Origin: Bacteroidales bacterium
GTDB lineage: Bacteria; Bacteroidota; Bacteroidia; Bacteroidales; SMBSF39
NCBI GenBank assembly: GCA_021107685.1
Contig: JAIOSH010000025.1
Coordinates: forward strand, 1 to 7,289
Reading direction: 5' to 3'
Length of the DNA stretch: 7,289 nucleotides
Part shown: piece by piece, positions 6,424 through 7,289 of the stretch
How positions within the stretch are numbered: the first letter of the stretch is position 1
Layout of the letters: every line of letters begins with the position of its first letter
Program-made: the position numbers and the translations under genes
The notes under the pieces: generated by a model
What the model saw: the letters and a program-made list of their open reading frames with translations, nothing else
Database searches by the model: none
Told to the model about the DNA's origin: nothing

Positions 6424-7289
6424 ATGGAAACCAAAACAATTGATATTATAAAAGATGAAATTAAAAAAATTAAAGAAAAGAAAATAGTATCAAATCTTGT
6501 CTATCGTCAGGGACATACGTTATACCTTAACGGACAAAGTCAGTTGCTGACACAATCAAAATACTTCTTTGAATTTTCGGTTGAAGATGAATTTAATGAT
6601 TTTGCAGTAAAAATATCTGTAAATGAAAATATTACAGCCGAATGTAATTGTAAAGCACGTGAATGGTGTCATCATAAGATTGCCTGTTTAATGCAGTTGC
6701 ATGAGGAGTTGACACGTAACGGAAGAGAACATCAGCAAATAGGAAAGGAATATACACAACAGGGAATGATTAAACGTGTTTTGGAAGAACGCAGGGAAAA
6801 AGCAAGAAAAGCAGAATACAGAATCGAATTTGCTGATAATATTTATGGCGAGCATATTTTATACAATGAAAAGGGACAACAATATAAATTGACATTTTAT
6901 AATTTTAAAAAAGAGCATGGCTATTGTTCCTGTCCTGATTATAAAACAAATAAATTAGGAACATGTAAGCATTTAATATTTGCTTTTAATTATTTCAAAA
7001 CTGCCAATAAAGATTACAATAAAAAGAAACAAAGATATCCTTTTGTTGAAATATTTTTAAATCCACTAAAAGATTATTGCATATCGTGGTATTATCCTCA
7101 TCCTTTAGAGATTGATATACATTCATTGATTAAAAAATATTTTGGAATAGAAAAATTTCTGCCTGATGAAAAAATAATTGATTTCTTAGGATTTATTCAG
7201 GAATCAGAACAATATAAGCAAATTTTTATACGTCCTGAAGTTTTGAAGAAGATTGAGACTGCATTTAATAAAGAAATGCTGAGTGAAAT
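6424..7289 (+). CDS. N-terminal part of a double-SWIM Snf2-family helicase-like protein (incomplete at window end)
   Basis: The frame is open for 288 codons from the ATG at 6424 and runs off the window, so the gene is partial. Two SWIM zinc fingers (C-x-C-xn-C-x-H) are visible. The first is Cys74, Cys76, Cys82, His84 (CNCKAREWCHH); the second is Cys168, Cys170, Cys181, His183 (CSCPDYKTNKLGTCKH). A charged, probably helical stretch rich in Arg/Glu/Lys (about 115-131) separates them. The following segment, FVEIFLNPLKDYCISWYYPH (207-226) and IRPEVLKKIETAF (269-281), resembles the link I recall between SWIM fingers and the Snf2 ATPase core in long Bacteroidota proteins. SWIM fingers bind DNA or protein; Snf2 motors translocate on double-stranded DNA and remodel bound proteins. 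No ATPase motif lies inside the window, so the Snf2 part is inferred. It follows uvrD by 15 bp on the same strand and is probably co-transcribed. Confidence 0.8.
   Translation, partial: METKTIDIIKDEIKKIKEKKIVSNLVYRQGHTLYLNGQSQLLTQSKYFFEFSVEDEFNDFAVKISVNENITAECNCKAREWCHHKIACLMQLHEELTRNGREHQQIGKEYTQQGMIKRVLEERREKARKAEYRIEFADNIYGEHILYNEKGQQYKLTFYNFKKEHGYCSCPDYKTNKLGTCKHLIFAFNYFKTANKDYNKKKQRYPFVEIFLNPLKDYCISWYYPHPLEIDIHSLIKKYFGIEKFLPDEKIIDFLGFIQESEQYKQIFIRPEVLKKIETAFNKEMLSE

Noticed and set aside
4096..7289. UvrD plus Snf2 as a known phage-defence system (for example a DISARM-like set)
   Set aside because: No methylase, nuclease, phospholipase D or other defence partner is visible, UvrD is a standard housekeeping type, and the neighbours are core metabolic genes.

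Overview
The window is AT-rich chromosomal DNA from a member of the Bacteroidota, probably a low-GC, Bacteroidales-like lineage. Several lines point there. The tRNA promoter matches the Bacteroidota sigma-factor consensus (TTTG, 18 bp, TAnnTTTG). Shine-Dalgarno sequences are largely absent. The gene order purN (divergent), acpP, fabF, rnc is the one I associate with this phylum. An IPExxxVDY-type protein, a family I know only from Bacteroidota, follows rnc. The assignment rests on reading alone; no database search was possible.

Layout from left to right: a promoter and tRNA-Gln(TTG) on the plus strand, then a hairpin terminator that probably works in both directions and also ends the convergent purN gene on the minus strand. 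The purN-acpP interval (803-1290) is divergent and holds no intact gene. It does hold a possible purN -7 box and leader hairpin, an 8-bp tandem repeat (about six copies), and a truncated minus-strand remnant resembling the C-terminus of a Bacteroidota four-helix-bundle (23S rRNA intervening-sequence type) protein. From 1291 to the end, six co-directional genes form a likely operon or two: acpP, fabF, rnc, the IPExxxVDY-like gene, a UvrD/PcrA helicase and an incomplete Snf2-family protein of which only the double-SWIM zinc-finger N-terminus is present. Intergenic gaps are 9-18 bp except the 84 bp after rnc.

Functionally, the first block is housekeeping metabolism: PurN supplies a purine-synthesis step, while AcpP and FabF are the carrier and an elongating condensing enzyme of type II fatty-acid synthesis. 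RNase III handles double-stranded RNA. The last two genes are nucleic-acid motors: UvrD/PcrA for repair and transcription-linked DNA unwinding, and a SWIM-Snf2 ATPase of unknown target.

I see no CRISPR array, transposase, phage gene or recognisable defence system. The parts that most deserve a second look are the disrupted purN-acpP interval (repeat plus gene remnant), the decayed signature of the IPExxxVDY-like protein, and the UvrD/SWIM-Snf2 pairing.
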